Positions 15,714-25,689 of a stretch of DNA of 64,000 nucleotides are shown here, in pieces. The DNA is from Cytobacillus praedii (lineage in GTDB: Bacteria; Bacillota; Bacilli; Bacillales; Cytobacillaceae): the NCBI RefSeq assembly GCF_001439605.1, contig NZ_LMBX01000005.1, forward strand, positions 124,001 to 188,000. The letters run 5' to 3'. Under the pieces are notes generated by a model. It saw nothing but the letters and a program-made list of their open reading frames with translations. It did not search any database and was not told the origin of the DNA. Made by a program: the position numbers and the translations under genes. The first letter of the stretch is position 1; each line of letters starts with the position of its first letter.

Positions 15714-16463
15714 ATGGATTTCAGAAAAAAAGTTGTTGTAATAACCGGTGCATCTAATGGAATTGGAAAAGGATTGTCTTCTGCTTATGCTGAAAAAGGG
15801 GCGATAATTGTCATTGCTGATATGGATGAGGAAGCTGGAAGAAGAATTGCGTCAGATATTAATAGCCATAATGGAAATGCCCTTTTTATTCAGACAGACG
15901 TCCGGAAAGAAAAAGAAATCATACATTTAATGAAAACTACGAAGGAGGTGTATGGGCAAATCGATATCCTGATTAATAATGCTGGCATTTCAAAATGGAA
16001 GTCGCTGTATGAATTATCAGCAAATGAGTGGGATGATATTCTACATACAAATCTTCGCAGTGTATTTCTTTGTTCAAGAGAGGCAGCGAAGTTTATGAAA
16101 GAAAATAAAAATGGCGGAGCGATTGTCAATCTTGCTTCCACGCGTGCACTAATGTCAGAACCGAATTCGGAAGCCTATGCAGCCTCAAAAGGAGGAATTA
16201 TTTCCTTAACACATGCGCTTGCTGTTTCGTTAGGTCGTGACAAAATTACTGTTAATGCCATTTCACCTGGTTGGATTGAAACAGGTAATTATTCTGATTT
16301 AAGAAAAATTGATCATGAGCAGCATCCATCTATGCGTGTTGGCAAGCCAGAAGATTTAGCTAGAGCTTGCTTTTATTTAACATCAGAAGAAAATGATTTT
16401 GTAACGGGTGTCAATCTTGTGGTTGATGGAGGGATGACACGGAAAATGATTTATGAAGAGTAA
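15714..16463 (+). CDS. SDR-family NAD(P)-dependent oxidoreductase
   Basis: 249 residues, classical short-chain dehydrogenase. The Rossmann motif TGASNGIG lies near residue 12, NNAG near 89, and the catalytic triad is visible as LASTRA (Ser) with YAASK (Tyr and Lys). The C-terminal VNLVVDGGMT is the usual ending of FabG-like proteins. It would reduce or oxidise a carbonyl/alcohol substrate that cannot be named. Monocistronic; ATG preceded by GGGGTCGCGGGAAA. Confidence 0.88.
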   Translation: MDFRKKVVVITGASNGIGKGLSSAYAEKGAIIVIADMDEEAGRRIASDINSHNGNALFIQTDVRKEKEIIHLMKTTKEVYGQIDILINNAGISKWKSLYELSANEWDDILHTNLRSVFLCSREAAKFMKENKNGGAIVNLASTRALMSEPNSEAYAASKGGIISLTHALAVSLGRDKITVNAISPGWIETGNYSDLRKIDHEQHPSMRVGKPEDLARACFYLTSEENDFVTGVNLVVDGGMTRKMIYEE

Positions 16464-16565
16464 ACAGCTTCATTAGTGTTTTTCTTTTAGATATAGTGGT
16501 AATCTTAGAATATATTCTTGATGCAATATTAATAATGTGTTTTTTTATAAAGGAGTGGTGTAACA

Positions 16566-17525
16566 GTGTCTAATAATTATGAAAAAGCAACTTTTGCTGG
16601 TGGCTGTTTTTGGTGTATGGTAGCGCCATTTGATGAGCAGCCGGGGATTAAAGAAGTAGTTTCTGGATATACTGGCGGACATACTGAAAATCCTTCCTAT
16701 GAGGAGGTTTGTTTAGATACAACAGGTCATTATGAAGCCGTTCAGATTACGTTTGACCCAATGATTTTTCCGTACAAGAAGCTGCTTGAGCTTTTTTGGC
16801 AGCAAATTGATCCAACAGATGCGGGTGGCCAGTTTAATGACCGTGGTCAATCTTATCGAACAGCGATTTTTTATCATAATGAAGAACAAAAACAAATGGC
16901 TGTAGCTTCGAAACAGGAGCTTGCAGCTAGTGGCCGTTTCTCCAAGCCGATTGTTACGGAAATTTTACCAGCTTCTCCTTTTTATCATGCGGAAGAAAAG
17001 CATCAGCATTATTATAAAAAGAACGCTTTTCATTATAATCTATATAAAGAGGGGTCCGGCCGTGCTCCCTTTATCCGTGAAAACTGGAAAAAGACGAAAA
17101 GCGATGATCAGCTGCGAAAGGATTTAACGGAGATCCAATATGAAGTTACTAGAAATAATGCTACAGAGCCTCCATTTCGAAATGAATTTTGGAATCATAC
17201 AGAGGAGGGGATATATGTAGACATTATCTCTGGAGAGCCATTGTTTAGCTCAAAGGATAAATACGATGCAGGCTGCGGGTGGCCAAGCTTTACAAAGTCA
17301 TTGCGGAAGTCAGAAATTGAAGAAAAATTGGACACTTCACATGGCATGCGCCGTATTGAAGTTCGTTCAAAAACGTCTGACTCTCACTTAGGGCATGTTT
17401 TTGATGATGGTCCGGGTCCTTTTTATAATCGTTATTGCATTAACTCTGCGGCACTTCGATTTGTTCCGAAAGGTAAATTGGAGGAAGAGGGGTATGGCGA
17501 GTATAGGAGTTTGTTTGAAAACTAA
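16566..17525 (+). CDS. msrAB: Bifunctional methionine sulfoxide reductase MsrA/MsrB
   Basis: 319 residues. Residues 1-155 are MsrA with the catalytic GCFWC (Cys14) that reduces Met-S-sulfoxide. Residues about 175-315 are MsrB with CGWPSF and the catalytic [11 protein letters not shown], which reduces Met-R-sulfoxide. The fusion repairs both diastereomers in oxidised proteins, recycling through thioredoxin. The GTG start at 16566 is supported by AAAGGAGTG 7-9 bases upstream. The MsrB half does not show the paired CxxC zinc ligands of zinc-type MsrB. A long perfect terminator follows. Confidence 0.95.
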   Translation: MSNNYEKATFAGGCFWCMVAPFDEQPGIKEVVSGYTGGHTENPSYEEVCLDTTGHYEAVQITFDPMIFPYKKLLELFWQQIDPTDAGGQFNDRGQSYRTAIFYHNEEQKQMAVASKQELAASGRFSKPIVTEILPASPFYHAEEKHQHYYKKNAFHYNLYKEGSGRAPFIRENWKKTKSDDQLRKDLTEIQYEVTRNNATEPPFRNEFWNHTEEGIYVDIISGEPLFSSKDKYDAGCGWPSFTKSLRKSEIEEKLDTSHGMRRIEVRSKTSDSHLGHVFDDGPGPFYNRYCINSAALRFVPKGKLEEEGYGEYRSLFEN

Positions 17526-17544
17526 ATGTTCCATTAAATAGCTA

Positions 17545-17592
17545 ATAAGCGCATGTCCCATTATATTTGATAATGGACATGCGCTTATTTTT
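17545..17592 (+). terminator. Intrinsic terminator of msrAB
   Basis: ATAAGCGCATGTCC / GGACATGCGCTTAT stem followed by TTTTTTT. Confidence 0.92.
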
Positions 17593-17734
17593 TTAAATTG
17601 GAGCACAAAGTCTTTTAAAATTTCTTGTATTCCTGATTGCTCAAAGCTCAATATTAAATACTAGCTTGACTCATATCTCTTCCCAAAATGCAGATACTGT
17701 TAAAAAAGAACGGTTATTCTATGGAAATGGATTC

Positions 17735-17763
17735 TATTCGAATCGATTCGGATTTGATATAAT
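17735..17763 (+). promoter_or_regulatory. Promoter with palindromic operator for alaR-alaT
   Basis: A TATAAT -10 box at 17758-17763 and, in the spacer just upstream, the perfect palindrome GAATCGATTC (17740-17749) within ATTCGAATCGATTCGGAT. A weak -35. The position fits autoregulation by the Lrp-type regulator that follows. Confidence 0.6.
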
Positions 17764-17796
17764 AAGACGTATTTTTTGATATATGGAGGTTCATCG

Positions 17797-18297
17797 ATGA
17801 AACTGACTGAGAAAGAATTGGAAATTGTAGAGATTTTGGAAAAAGATGCGCGTATACATACGGATGATCTTGCCAAAATGGTTCAATTAAGCTTGCCAGT
17901 AACAAAAGAGATCATCAAAAAGCTCGAAGAACAAAAGATCATTGTGAAATACACGTCAGTGATTGATTGGGGGAAAGTAGAAGATCATTCAGGTTTAACC
18001 GCTATGATTGATGTAAAGGTTACACCTCAGCGCGGCGTAGGCTTTGATGAAATAGCAGAAAGAATTTACCGTTATAAAGAAGTAAAGTCTGTTTATTTAA
18101 TGTCAGGTGCCTATGATTTATCGGTTGAAATTGAAGGGAAATCCATGAATGAAGTGGCCCATTTTGTTTCGCAGAAACTCTCGACGCTGGACTCTGTTAT
18201 TTCAACAACTACTCATTTTATATTGAAAAAATATAAGCATGATGGAACTATTTTTGAATCTGATGATGATGACAAACGAATTGTGGTGTCACCATAA
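17797..18297 (+). CDS. alaR: Lrp/AsnC-family regulator AlaR (YugG-like)
   Basis: 166 residues from ATG 17797 (TGGAGG upstream). The N-terminal winged HTH is visible in LTEKELEIVEILEKDARIHTDDLAKMVQLSLPVTKEIIKKLEEQKIIVKYTSVIDW, and the C-terminal RAM/AsnC ligand domain in LMSGAYDLSVEIEGKSMNEVAHFVSQKLSTLDSV. It overlaps the next gene by one base (TAATG). The pair matches B. subtilis yugG-yugH (alaR-alaT), in which AlaR activates the alanine transaminase gene. The assignment rests on gene order and family. Confidence 0.8.
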   Translation: MKLTEKELEIVEILEKDARIHTDDLAKMVQLSLPVTKEIIKKLEEQKIIVKYTSVIDWGKVEDHSGLTAMIDVKVTPQRGVGFDEIAERIYRYKEVKSVYLMSGAYDLSVEIEGKSMNEVAHFVSQKLSTLDSVISTTTHFILKKYKHDGTIFESDDDDKRIVVSP

Positions 18298-19460
18298 TGA
18301 AGAAAAACTATTTATCAAAAAAAGCTCAAGCATTAAAACCCTCGGGTATTCGCAGGTTCTTCGATTTAGCTGCCGGTATGAAAGGGGTTGTCTCACTAGG
18401 TGTTGGTGAGCCTGATTTCGTCACCCCCTGGACGGTTAGAGAGGCTGCTATTCTCTCCATCGAACAAGGGTATACATCCTATTCGGCCAATGCGGGTTTG
18501 CTAGAGCTAAGGAAAGAAATTGCTAGTTACATGCAAAAACAATTTAATGTGGCGTACTCTCCAAGTACAGAAATTATTGTTACAGTTGGAGCAAGTCAGG
18601 CGATTGATATCGCGATGAGGACCATTCTAGATCCAGGTGATGAAGTTATTATTATTGAACCATGCTTTGTCTCGTACTCACCAATGGTTGAAATGGCAGA
18701 CGGTGTTCCGGTTCATGTGCAGGCATTAAAGGAAAATGATTTCAAAATATTGCCTTCACAGCTGGAAGAAGTGATAACTGAAAAGACGAAAGCCATTATG
18801 CTCTGTTCGCCAAATAATCCAACAGGATCGATGCTGAATAAAAAGGAACTAGAGGATATTGCAGAGATAGCAGATAAATATGACTTACTTGTCATTGCAG
18901 ATGAAATCTATGCGGAGCTTGTATATGATGAGGAATACACAAGTCTTGCATTAATAAATGGAATGAGAGAAAGAACCATACTAATTTCTGGTTTTTCAAA
19001 AGGATTTGCCATGACAGGCTGGCGACTGGGATTTGTTTGTGCACCTGAAGAAATCACACAGGCGATGCTGAAAATCCATCAATATGCCATTATGTGTGCA
19101 CCAACAATGGCTCAATTTGCTGCTATTGAAGCACTAAAAAATGGTCGTTCAGATGTAGAGGAAATGGTGAAAAGCTACCGAAGACGCCGAAATTATATTG
19201 TCCAGTCTTTCAATGATATGGGTTTAACGTGCCATCTGCCAGGCGGAGCATTTTATGCATTTCCATCGATAGAGTCAACTGGCCTAAGCTCTGAAGAGTT
19301 TGCAGAGCGGCTTTTACTAGAGGAGAGTGTGGCTGTTGTTCCAGGAAATGTCTTTGGTGCTAGCGGGGAAGGACATATTCGCTGTTCCTATGCGACCTCC
19401 ATGGAGCAGCTGCAGGAAGCGGTCAAACGAATGAAGCAATTTATTGAAAAAATAAGTTAA
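18297..19460 (+). CDS. alaT: PLP-dependent alanine transaminase AlaT (YugH-like), fold type I
   Basis: 387 residues, aminotransferase class I/II. The PLP lysine is in SGFSKGFAMTGWRLGF; SPNNPTGS, ADEIYAEL and the C-terminal arginine region SGEGHIRCSYATS are all in place. AlaT interconverts pyruvate and alanine with glutamate. Length and coupling to an Lrp regulator match B. subtilis AlaT; PatA-type acetyl-diaminopimelate aminotransferase is the nearest alternative by sequence family. A bidirectional terminator follows. Confidence 0.82.
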   Translation: MKKNYLSKKAQALKPSGIRRFFDLAAGMKGVVSLGVGEPDFVTPWTVREAAILSIEQGYTSYSANAGLLELRKEIASYMQKQFNVAYSPSTEIIVTVGASQAIDIAMRTILDPGDEVIIIEPCFVSYSPMVEMADGVPVHVQALKENDFKILPSQLEEVITEKTKAIMLCSPNNPTGSMLNKKELEDIAEIADKYDLLVIADEIYAELVYDEEYTSLALINGMRERTILISGFSKGFAMTGWRLGFVCAPEEITQAMLKIHQYAIMCAPTMAQFAAIEALKNGRSDVEEMVKSYRRRRNYIVQSFNDMGLTCHLPGGAFYAFPSIESTGLSSEEFAERLLLEESVAVVPGNVFGASGEGHIRCSYATSMEQLQEAVKRMKQFIEKIS

Positions 19461-19465
19461 TATAG

Positions 19466-19515
19466 AAAAAGCGCTTGTCTCCCTATTATTTATTTAGAGG
19501 GAGCAAGCGCTTTTT
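19466..19515. terminator. Bidirectional terminator
   Basis: AAAAAGCGCTTGTCTCCCT pairs with AGGGAGCAAGCGCTTTTT between the convergent alaT and ABC permease genes. Confidence 0.9.
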
Positions 19516-19521
19516 ATCTAA

Positions 19522-21462
19522 TTACAACGCATCTTTGATAACTTTTTTAGAATATAGAACAGATAGGACTCCAAAAATGGAATACAAAGCTGTGTAAAGT
19601 ACCATAACAATGATCATTGGTGTCCATACTTCAGAGCCAAATAAAAACCATCCTGATTGAACAGCAAAATAGCTGTGCAGAAGCCCAATGACAAGGGGAA
19701 TCCCAAAATTAAAGAATTGTTTTGCTTGAATTCCTTTTAAGAGATCTCCCCGGGTAAATCCAAGCTTTCTTAAAATTGTATAATTTGGTTTTTCATCTTC
19801 ACTTTCATCCATTTGCTTGAAATAGAGAATACAGCCAGATGTAATCAAGAAAGTTAACCCTAAAAATCCAACAATGAACATGATTAGTCCCATGTTTATT
19901 TTTTGATTTGTGCTCATGTCTAATTGGGAATCAGCTCGACCAGTGAAATGAATATTTTGAAAAAGTTTATTTGCTTTTTCAAGGTTTTTATCATTGATTA
20001 GATTAATACTGATATACAAATTAGATTCCATTTGGATTTCCGTATTTAGATCGTTCTTCATTCGTTCAAATATTGATTCATCTACAATTGCAACAGGCAA
20101 GCCTCCGCCAGTGAAATAATAGGGAACAATAAATTCTTTATTCAAGCCTATAAATTTCTGGGGGATTTTTTCAGACTTCCCTAGTAATGTTATATCGCCA
20201 GATTCTTTTAAAGTCATAAATTTATCCAGCAAATCATTATAACCAGTAAAAAGTGTTTCATTTGATGATAAATCTAAATCTTCAATTTCGGTGTCACTTA
20301 CAACAGGAATTTGCATGATATCAGGATTAAAGTTCATCCCATCCATATTAAAATCAGCTATATTCTTTATATTTGCTCCAATCTGGATGACATCAATCGC
20401 TTTCTCCGTGTACTTGATATGATTATCATCTAAAGCTTTTTTTAATTGTTCCGCATCCTGCTTGTTTGTTAAAGCAAAATGGGATGGAACATTGTTCTGA
20501 GCGCTTTTTTCAGCTGAGTAATAGGATATAAAGCTTAATGAAAGTAAACCAATAGCAAGTGCTGAAACTGTTGTAATAATAGTAAGTAATAAAGCATTTG
20601 ATCTCATTCTAAACATAATGGTTGAAAGTGATAGCACCTCATTGATATTCAAATAGCCATCTTTCTTCTTTCGAATGAGATTAAAGATAAAACTAACAGA
20701 TCCTTTATAAAATAAATAGGTCCCTAATATGACAGATCCAAGTATAAAGAGCATGGCAATCAGCAGCTCTATCATAGAGGTAAAATCTCCGCCAAAAAGC
20801 TTAGAGGAAACATAATAGCCCAAGATAATTAGAATAATTCCAACTATCCCTATGAAAATTTCAAAAATAGACAGTTTTTTTACTTTTCCTTCTGTATTTG
20901 AGGTTACCCTAAATAAAGAAAGAATGGTTTGTCTTTTTATAAATAGATAGTTCATCAGCATGATGAGTAAGTAGATCGCACCAAATACGATAACCGTCTG
21001 GACTAGCGCCTTTAGTGAAAACTGAAGTGAAGCGATTCCTTCAATCCCTGTTATTTTTAATAAAATCATAATGATTAATTTTGAGACTGAGAAACCTAAT
21101 AATATACCGACAATTAATGAACCAGTATATAAGATAAGGTTTTCTAAAGTTAGAGTACGGAAAATTTTGCCCTTGGTCATGCCGATTAATTGAAATAAGC
21201 CAACTTCTTTGCTGCGTCTTTTAATAAAAATATTATTGGCATATAAAAGAAAGATTGAGACAATCGCAATTAGCAAGACCGTTGCGGCACGGATGGATGC
21301 AGCTCCCTTTACAGACCCCTTTGTTTCATCCATGGATGGATCGTATTGTAATGTGACAAACGCGAAATAAAGTGCAACACTAAAGATTAGAGCAAAGACA
21401 TAAAGATAATAGTTCTTTAGATTTTTCTTCAGATTGCGGATGATAAGATGATTAATGCTCAT
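19522..21462 (-). CDS. BceB-type ABC transporter permease (antimicrobial peptide sensing/resistance)
   Basis: 646 residues. About ten membrane helices flank a large extracellular domain (roughly 315-520) between helices 7 and 8, the layout of BceB/YxdM/PsdB. FtsX-like segments frame it ([64 protein letters not shown]). These permeases detect lipid II-binding peptides such as bacitracin and free the target, and they signal to their histidine kinase. It overlaps the ATPase gene by 11 bases. Confidence 0.88.
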   Translation of the reverse strand: MSINHLIIRNLKKNLKNYYLYVFALIFSVALYFAFVTLQYDPSMDETKGSVKGAASIRAATVLLIAIVSIFLLYANNIFIKRRSKEVGLFQLIGMTKGKIFRTLTLENLILYTGSLIVGILLGFSVSKLIIMILLKITGIEGIASLQFSLKALVQTVIVFGAIYLLIMLMNYLFIKRQTILSLFRVTSNTEGKVKKLSIFEIFIGIVGIILIILGYYVSSKLFGGDFTSMIELLIAMLFILGSVILGTYLFYKGSVSFIFNLIRKKKDGYLNINEVLSLSTIMFRMRSNALLLTIITTVSALAIGLLSLSFISYYSAEKSAQNNVPSHFALTNKQDAEQLKKALDDNHIKYTEKAIDVIQIGANIKNIADFNMDGMNFNPDIMQIPVVSDTEIEDLDLSSNETLFTGYNDLLDKFMTLKESGDITLLGKSEKIPQKFIGLNKEFIVPYYFTGGGLPVAIVDESIFERMKNDLNTEIQMESNLYISINLINDKNLEKANKLFQNIHFTGRADSQLDMSTNQKINMGLIMFIVGFLGLTFLITSGCILYFKQMDESEDEKPNYTILRKLGFTRGDLLKGIQAKQFFNFGIPLVIGLLHSYFAVQSGWFLFGSEVWTPMIIVMVLYTALYSIFGVLSVLYSKKVIKDAL

Positions 21463-22213
21463 TCTGCACCCCGCCTAGAATCGCCTGTGTTTTCATGATG
21501 TCATTAAAGAAGGTTTGCCTTGTTTCTTCGCCTTTATTTAATTGTGTATAGATTTGCCCATCTCTAATGAAAATCACGCGATTGCAATAGCTTGCCGCAA
21601 CAGGGTCATGAGTAACCATAATAATCGTTGCTTGTCTTTTCTTATTTAATTGACTTAATTTGTTCAATAAATCAGAGGCAGATTTAGAGTCAAGGGCACC
21701 AGTAGGTTCATCAGCAAAAATGATGCTTGGTTCATGGATAAAAGCTCTCGCGGCTGACGTGCGCTGTTTTTGTCCGCCGGATATTTCGTTTGGATACTTA
21801 TCCTTTAACTCCAGAATCCCTAAATCTGCAGCAACTTCATTGAATTTTTTATCTGCTTCTTTTTTGGATATTTTTCGTATAGAGAGCGGCAATAAGATAT
21901 TCTCTTTTACTGTAAGTGTATCAAGCAAATTATAATCTTGAAAAATGAAGCCTAAATAGTGCTTCCGAAAAACTGCTAGCTGCTTTTCCTTCATACTCGT
22001 CATTTCTTTGCCTTCAATCATTATAGATCCTGAGCTCGATTTATCTATAGAGGATAGTACATTCAGAAGGGTAGTTTTTCCTGATCCTGATGCGCCCATA
22101 ATACTGACAAATTCTCCTTTGTCTATTTTTACATCTATGCCCTTTAAAACTTCTTGCTTGTTAAATTTATTGCCATAGCTTTTATGGATCTTACTAGCTT
22201 CGAGTATATTCAT
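21452..22213 (-). CDS. BceA-type ABC transporter ATP-binding protein
   Basis: 253 residues from ATG 22213, supported by AAGGAGAAGACA; a longer frame to 22291 has no ribosome binding site. Walker [10 protein letters not shown], the Q loop, signature SGGQKQR and Walker [14 protein letters not shown] are all present. It belongs to the MacB/LolD-like group that pairs with BceB permeases. A BceR-like operator lies about 90 bp upstream, and a TATAAT -10 box lies at 22252-22247 on this strand, so this transporter pair has its own regulated promoter. Confidence 0.9.
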   Translation of the reverse strand: MNILEASKIHKSYGNKFNKQEVLKGIDVKIDKGEFVSIMGASGSGKTTLLNVLSSIDKSSSGSIMIEGKEMTSMKEKQLAVFRKHYLGFIFQDYNLLDTLTVKENILLPLSIRKISKKEADKKFNEVAADLGILELKDKYPNEISGGQKQRTSAARAFIHEPSIIFADEPTGALDSKSASDLLNKLSQLNKKRQATIIMVTHDPVAASYCNRVIFIRDGQIYTQLNKGEETRQTFFNDIMKTQAILGGVQNEH

Positions 22214-22300
22214 TGTCTTCTCCTTTAAAAGTGAAATTCTATTTTTATTATAGAGTGCTCCATTTTTCTTTTCCTTCGATTGTCCGAACAATTAAGAATA

Positions 22301-22324
22301 GCATGTGACAATTTTGTCACATGC
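22301..22324 (-). promoter_or_regulatory. BceR-like operator upstream of the ABC transporter genes
   Basis: GCATGTGACAA-TT-TTGTCACATGC, perfect 11-bp arms. Its core TGACA-N4-TGTCA fits the TNACA-N4-TGT(A/C)A pattern bound by BceR-type regulators. It overlaps the histidine kinase stop codon and precedes the transporter promoter. Confidence 0.72.
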
Positions 22325-23321
22325 CTGTTATGTTTACAAATTCATTCTTTTTCGGAAAAATGAGTGTAAAGGTGGTTCCTGCGTTAAGCCTCGATTGGAC
22401 ATTGATGCGAACTTGCAGCGAATCTGCCGCTTTTTTAGTCAAATATAATCCCATACCCGTTGATGAAGTATCATGATGATTGGTTGTTGAGGTAAATCCT
22501 TTATCAAAAATACGTGATAGGTCCTTTTGATCAATGCCTCGGCCAAAGTCTCTTACTTCAAGCTTCGTATGCTCATCCTCCTGATAGCTCCTAATAATAA
22601 TATCAGCAGAATCACTATATTTCACTGCATTTGTTAACAGCTGACGGATAATGAAACTAAGCCATTTCGTATCGCTTAGCACTTCTTCTACTTCTAAATT
22701 AATGTCAAACCCAATGCCTTTTTGCATACACCAGGACTGTAATGTTCTTATTTCCTTGAAAATCAAGTCCTCCAAATTCGTATGTTCGATATATAAATCA
22801 TTTTTAATAAACGGAATCCTTTTTTGATGAAGCTGCTGATCAAGTAAAAGATGAATCCGCAGCCATTCATAAGTCATCTGAGTTTTTAGCATTTTATCTT
22901 CTATTCGGTCAATCATTAAATGCATAGCTGTTAAAGGTGTTTTTACCTCATGAATCCATAACAGCAACTCATCCTTTTCTTGTTCCAGCAACAGCAGATT
23001 TTGTTCTGATTCATGCTTTAATCTTTTTATTTGATTAGAGATGCTATTATCGATAATCCATTCAAAAGGACTGTCTGGCTCTGGAATGTTTGAAACATCA
23101 AGATCATCTTCACGTTCTTCTAGGCATTGATAAAATCGGGATTCTTTAATATAGCGTACATAGATAAAGACCATAAAAATAATCGTTGATAAAAAAACAT
23201 AATATTGAACAGATCGAAAAGAACCTGCCGAATCTATATATCCGATGATAAGCGCGAGCAATTGGATTGAAACAAAAAAGACGATCCAGCTGCGTCTTTC
23301 TTTGAGAAAGGTTCTAATCAT
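22317..23321 (-). CDS. BceS-type intramembrane-sensing histidine kinase
   Basis: 334 residues. Two membrane helices near the N-terminus (about 11-27 and 36-54) with almost no extracellular loop, the mark of intramembrane-sensing kinases. DHp domain with the phospho-acceptor in LLWIHEVKTPLTAMHLM, then the HATPase domain with N box (RQLLTNAVKYS), G1 (VRDFGRGI) and G2 (GMGLYLTKKAADSL). It takes its signal from the BceAB-type transporter. ATG 23321 overlaps the regulator gene by 8 bases. Confidence 0.9.
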   Translation of the reverse strand: MIRTFLKERRSWIVFFVSIQLLALIIGYIDSAGSFRSVQYYVFLSTIIFMVFIYVRYIKESRFYQCLEEREDDLDVSNIPEPDSPFEWIIDNSISNQIKRLKHESEQNLLLLEQEKDELLLWIHEVKTPLTAMHLMIDRIEDKMLKTQMTYEWLRIHLLLDQQLHQKRIPFIKNDLYIEHTNLEDLIFKEIRTLQSWCMQKGIGFDINLEVEEVLSDTKWLSFIIRQLLTNAVKYSDSADIIIRSYQEDEHTKLEVRDFGRGIDQKDLSRIFDKGFTSTTNHHDTSSTGMGLYLTKKAADSLQVRINVQSRLNAGTTFTLIFPKKNEFVNITGM

Positions 23322-24009
23322 GGGGCAGTTCCTCTTCAATCGCTATATATCCTTGTCCGATCTTCGTTTCTATATAACAGCCTAATCTGATTTCATCTAG
23401 CTTTTTCCTCAGTCGATTAACATTAACTGTTAATGTATTATCGCTAATAAATCGCTCATCATCCCAAAGGCTTGTAATGAGTTCCTCTCGGCTTACGATT
23501 TGATTTTTTCTATCAATAAGCAGTTTCAATATAAAGATTTCATTCTTTGTCAATTCTACTGTCCCGACATCATTAGTAATTGTATTTTTCTCGAAATCGA
23601 TTTTCGCATCATACCAGGTTTTTAGATTAGTCACAGTCGAATTGTAATTATAGACACGACGGAGAATTGCCTGTATTTTGGCAACCAGTACATCAAAATG
23701 AAAAGGCTTCTGTATAAAATCATCTGCGCCGAGCTGCATGGACATCACCATATCAGTTGGATGATCACGTGAGGAGAGGAAAATAATGGGAACGTTTGAG
23801 TGACTTCTAATTATACGGCACCAATGAAATCCGTCGAATTTAGGCAATTGAATATCGATAATGACTAAATCGGGACCCACAGCCGAAAATTCCTGAATGA
23901 CTTTACTGAAATCTTGAATACCGTATACATCGTATGACCAACCAGTTAATCGTTCCTTAACTTCATGAAATAATGTACGATCATCTTCTATTAATAACAG
24001 TTTAAACAT
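23314..24009 (-). CDS. BceR-type OmpR-family response regulator
   Basis: 231 residues from ATG 24009. Receiver domain with the acidic pair in LLIEDD, phospho-Asp in LVIIDIQLP, and the conserved Lys in FIQKPFHFDVL. C-terminal winged helix (about 130-228, TKNEIFILKLLIDRKNQIVSREELITSLW and DNTLTVNVNRLRKKL). It should bind the operator at 22301-22324 and turn on the transporter. First gene of a regulator-kinase pair; the start has only a weak ribosome binding site, and an in-frame GTG four codons upstream is possible. Confidence 0.88.
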   Translation of the reverse strand: MFKLLLIEDDRTLFHEVKERLTGWSYDVYGIQDFSKVIQEFSAVGPDLVIIDIQLPKFDGFHWCRIIRSHSNVPIIFLSSRDHPTDMVMSMQLGADDFIQKPFHFDVLVAKIQAILRRVYNYNSTVTNLKTWYDAKIDFEKNTITNDVGTVELTKNEIFILKLLIDRKNQIVSREELITSLWDDERFISDNTLTVNVNRLRKKLDEIRLGCYIETKIGQGYIAIEEELPHD

Positions 24010-24398
24010 TGCAAGCACCACACTTTTTCTTAGTAACTAAAATAATTGTAAAGGAAATTCTTATGATGTGCTAGAAAAGAAAGGATTGGGAATGATAGAA
24101 GGAGGCTTTACATTAAAGTTAAACCATGTTATATTTATCTCGAAATCAAAATATATTAATTAAGTGTATTTTTATCACTGATTTACTGCCACTCACTTCA
24201 ATAATCTAGGGAAACAAAGAAGAGCATGTGTGGAATCAACTGCCAGTAAATATCAAAGAAGGGTAGGATTGTTCTATTCATGCGTTGGCATGAGAACCCG
24301 TGGCGTATTTGAGATTGATTGGTCTGACTATCCATTCGTGGGGATAAAAACCTCTTTAAGAATGGAAGTTAAACTTTATATAAATGGAGGAGAAGTAA
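24010..24398. other. 389-bp intergenic region with an MhqR-like half-conserved operator
   Basis: No convincing gene. At 24135-24153 there is TATCTCGAAATCAAAATAT, whose left half matches and whose right half partly matches the palindrome I recall for the quinone-responsive repressor MhqR. A 77-codon frame from 24230 lacks a ribosome binding site and similarity. Confidence 0.35.
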
Positions 24399-25376
24399 AT
24401 GAATGGATTAAAAGGAATTCACCATGTAACAGCTATTACAAGCAGTGCAGAAAAAAACTATAATTTTTTCACATATGTTTTAGGAATGAGATTAGTTAAG
24501 AAAACAGTAAACCAAGATGATATTCAGACTTATCATTTATTTTTTGCGGATGATAAAGGCAGCGCAGGAACGGATATGACCTTCTTCGATTTTCCCGGGA
24601 TTCCAAAAGGTGTTCACGGAACGAATGAAATTTCAAAAACATCTTTTCGTGTTCCAAGTGATGCGGCACTTGACTATTGGGTGAAGCGATTTGATCGGCT
24701 TGAAGTTAAACATACGGGAATAAAGGAGCAATTTGGCAAGCTGACTCTTTCGTTTGTTGACTTTGATGAGCAGCATTATCAGTTAATTTCAGATGAAAAA
24801 AATAATGGAGTCAAGGCAGGAACTCCATGGCAAAAAGGGCCGATTCCACTTCAGTATGCGATTACTGGCTTAGGTCCCATCTTTGTTCGGGTCGCAAATT
24901 TTGACTACTTCAAAGAAATGACGGAAAAGGTTCTATTATTTAAGGAAATAGATCAAGAAGGTTCATTCCATTTGTTTGAGGTTGGTGAAGGAGGAAATGG
25001 AGCTCAGGTTATTGCCGAATACAATGCTATTCTCCCACAGGCAAGACAAGGATACGGTACAGTGCACCATGCTGCATTCCGAGTTGAAGACCGCTCTGTT
25101 TTGGAAGAATGGATTGAACGAATGGCTAGCTTTGGATTTCAAACATCTGGCTTCGTTGATCGTTTCTTTTTTGCATCCCTTTATGCAAGAGTGGCCCCAC
25201 AAATTCTTTTTGAATTCGCTACAGATGGTCCTGGGTTTATGGGTGATGAACCATACGAAACATTGGGTGAGAAGCTATCCCTTCCTCCATTCCTAGAACA
25301 TAAACGAGAGCAAATTGAAAAGTTAGTTCGGCCGATTGATACAGTCAGAAGTACAATAGATTTTGTGAAAGAATAA
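24399..25376 (+). CDS. Ring-cleaving dioxygenase-like VOC protein (MhqO/MhqE family)
   Basis: 325 residues made of two glyoxalase/vicinal-oxygen-chelate domains (about 1-140 and 150-285). The opening LKGIHHVTAITSSAEKNYNFFTYVLGMRLVKKTVNQDD is typical of the family, and the metal ligands are likely His in IHHVT, GTVHHAAF and a Glu near LFEFATDGPGF. Bacillus MhqA/MhqE/MhqO protect against quinones and are repressed by MhqR. GGAGGAG lies before ATG 24399. The exact paralogue cannot be told. Confidence 0.82.
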   Translation: MNGLKGIHHVTAITSSAEKNYNFFTYVLGMRLVKKTVNQDDIQTYHLFFADDKGSAGTDMTFFDFPGIPKGVHGTNEISKTSFRVPSDAALDYWVKRFDRLEVKHTGIKEQFGKLTLSFVDFDEQHYQLISDEKNNGVKAGTPWQKGPIPLQYAITGLGPIFVRVANFDYFKEMTEKVLLFKEIDQEGSFHLFEVGEGGNGAQVIAEYNAILPQARQGYGTVHHAAFRVEDRSVLEEWIERMASFGFQTSGFVDRFFFASLYARVAPQILFEFATDGPGFMGDEPYETLGEKLSLPPFLEHKREQIEKLVRPIDTVRSTIDFVKE

Positions 25377-25382
25377 TTTGAC

Positions 25383-25417
25383 GCCTTACTGCGCATTTGT
25401 GCAGTAAGGTTTTTTTA
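25383..25417 (+). terminator. Intrinsic terminator
   Basis: GCCTTACTGC / GCAGTAAGG stem with a short loop, followed by TTTTTTT. Confidence 0.9.
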
Positions 25418-25626
25418 TTATTAGAAATTGTTATTTTTGAGCGAGATGACACAATTGCCCGAGAATGGTAAAAAAAGAAAACATCGCTCATAAGAATATG
25501 TCTGAAATGCTCAAAATTAGTAAAGAAGGCACAACTGCCATTAGTTATGCATCGAGAAAACATAAAGGAGACCATTCTGGAATACTGGACTTGACTTTAA
25601 ATAATAGGATTGTTTAATTTTAATGA

Positions 25627-25641
25627 ATGACATGGTGTCAT
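25627..25641 (+). promoter_or_regulatory. TetR operator O1
   Basis: ATGACATGGTGTCAT, a 15-bp inverted repeat (ATGACA / TGTCAT), upstream of the -35 box. Confidence 0.75.
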
Positions 25642-25649
25642 AAAAAGGA

Positions 25650-25678
25650 TTGACATATGACATAGTGTCATTTAGAAT
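25650..25678 (+). promoter_or_regulatory. Sigma-A promoter of the alarmone synthetase/tetR operon
   Basis: TTGACA (25650-25655), 17-bp spacer, TAGAAT (25673-25678). The spacer is largely filled by operator O2, so a bound repressor would block RNA polymerase. Confidence 0.85.
25657..25671 (+). promoter_or_regulatory. TetR operator O2 inside the promoter spacer
   Basis: ATGACATAGTGTCAT, the same 15-bp inverted repeat, 30 bp from O1 and between the -35 and -10 boxes. Confidence 0.8.
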
Positions 25679-25689
25679 AGAAGTATAAG

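Noticed and set aside
24230-24463. 77-codon ORF overlapping the start of the VOC dioxygenase
   Set aside because: No ribosome binding site and it overlaps a well-supported start in another frame.
25465-25617. 50-codon ORF with an HTH-like stretch (MSEMLKISKEGTT)
   Set aside because: No ribosome binding site, lies between a terminator and the next promoter; the resemblance to a regulator is too short to support.
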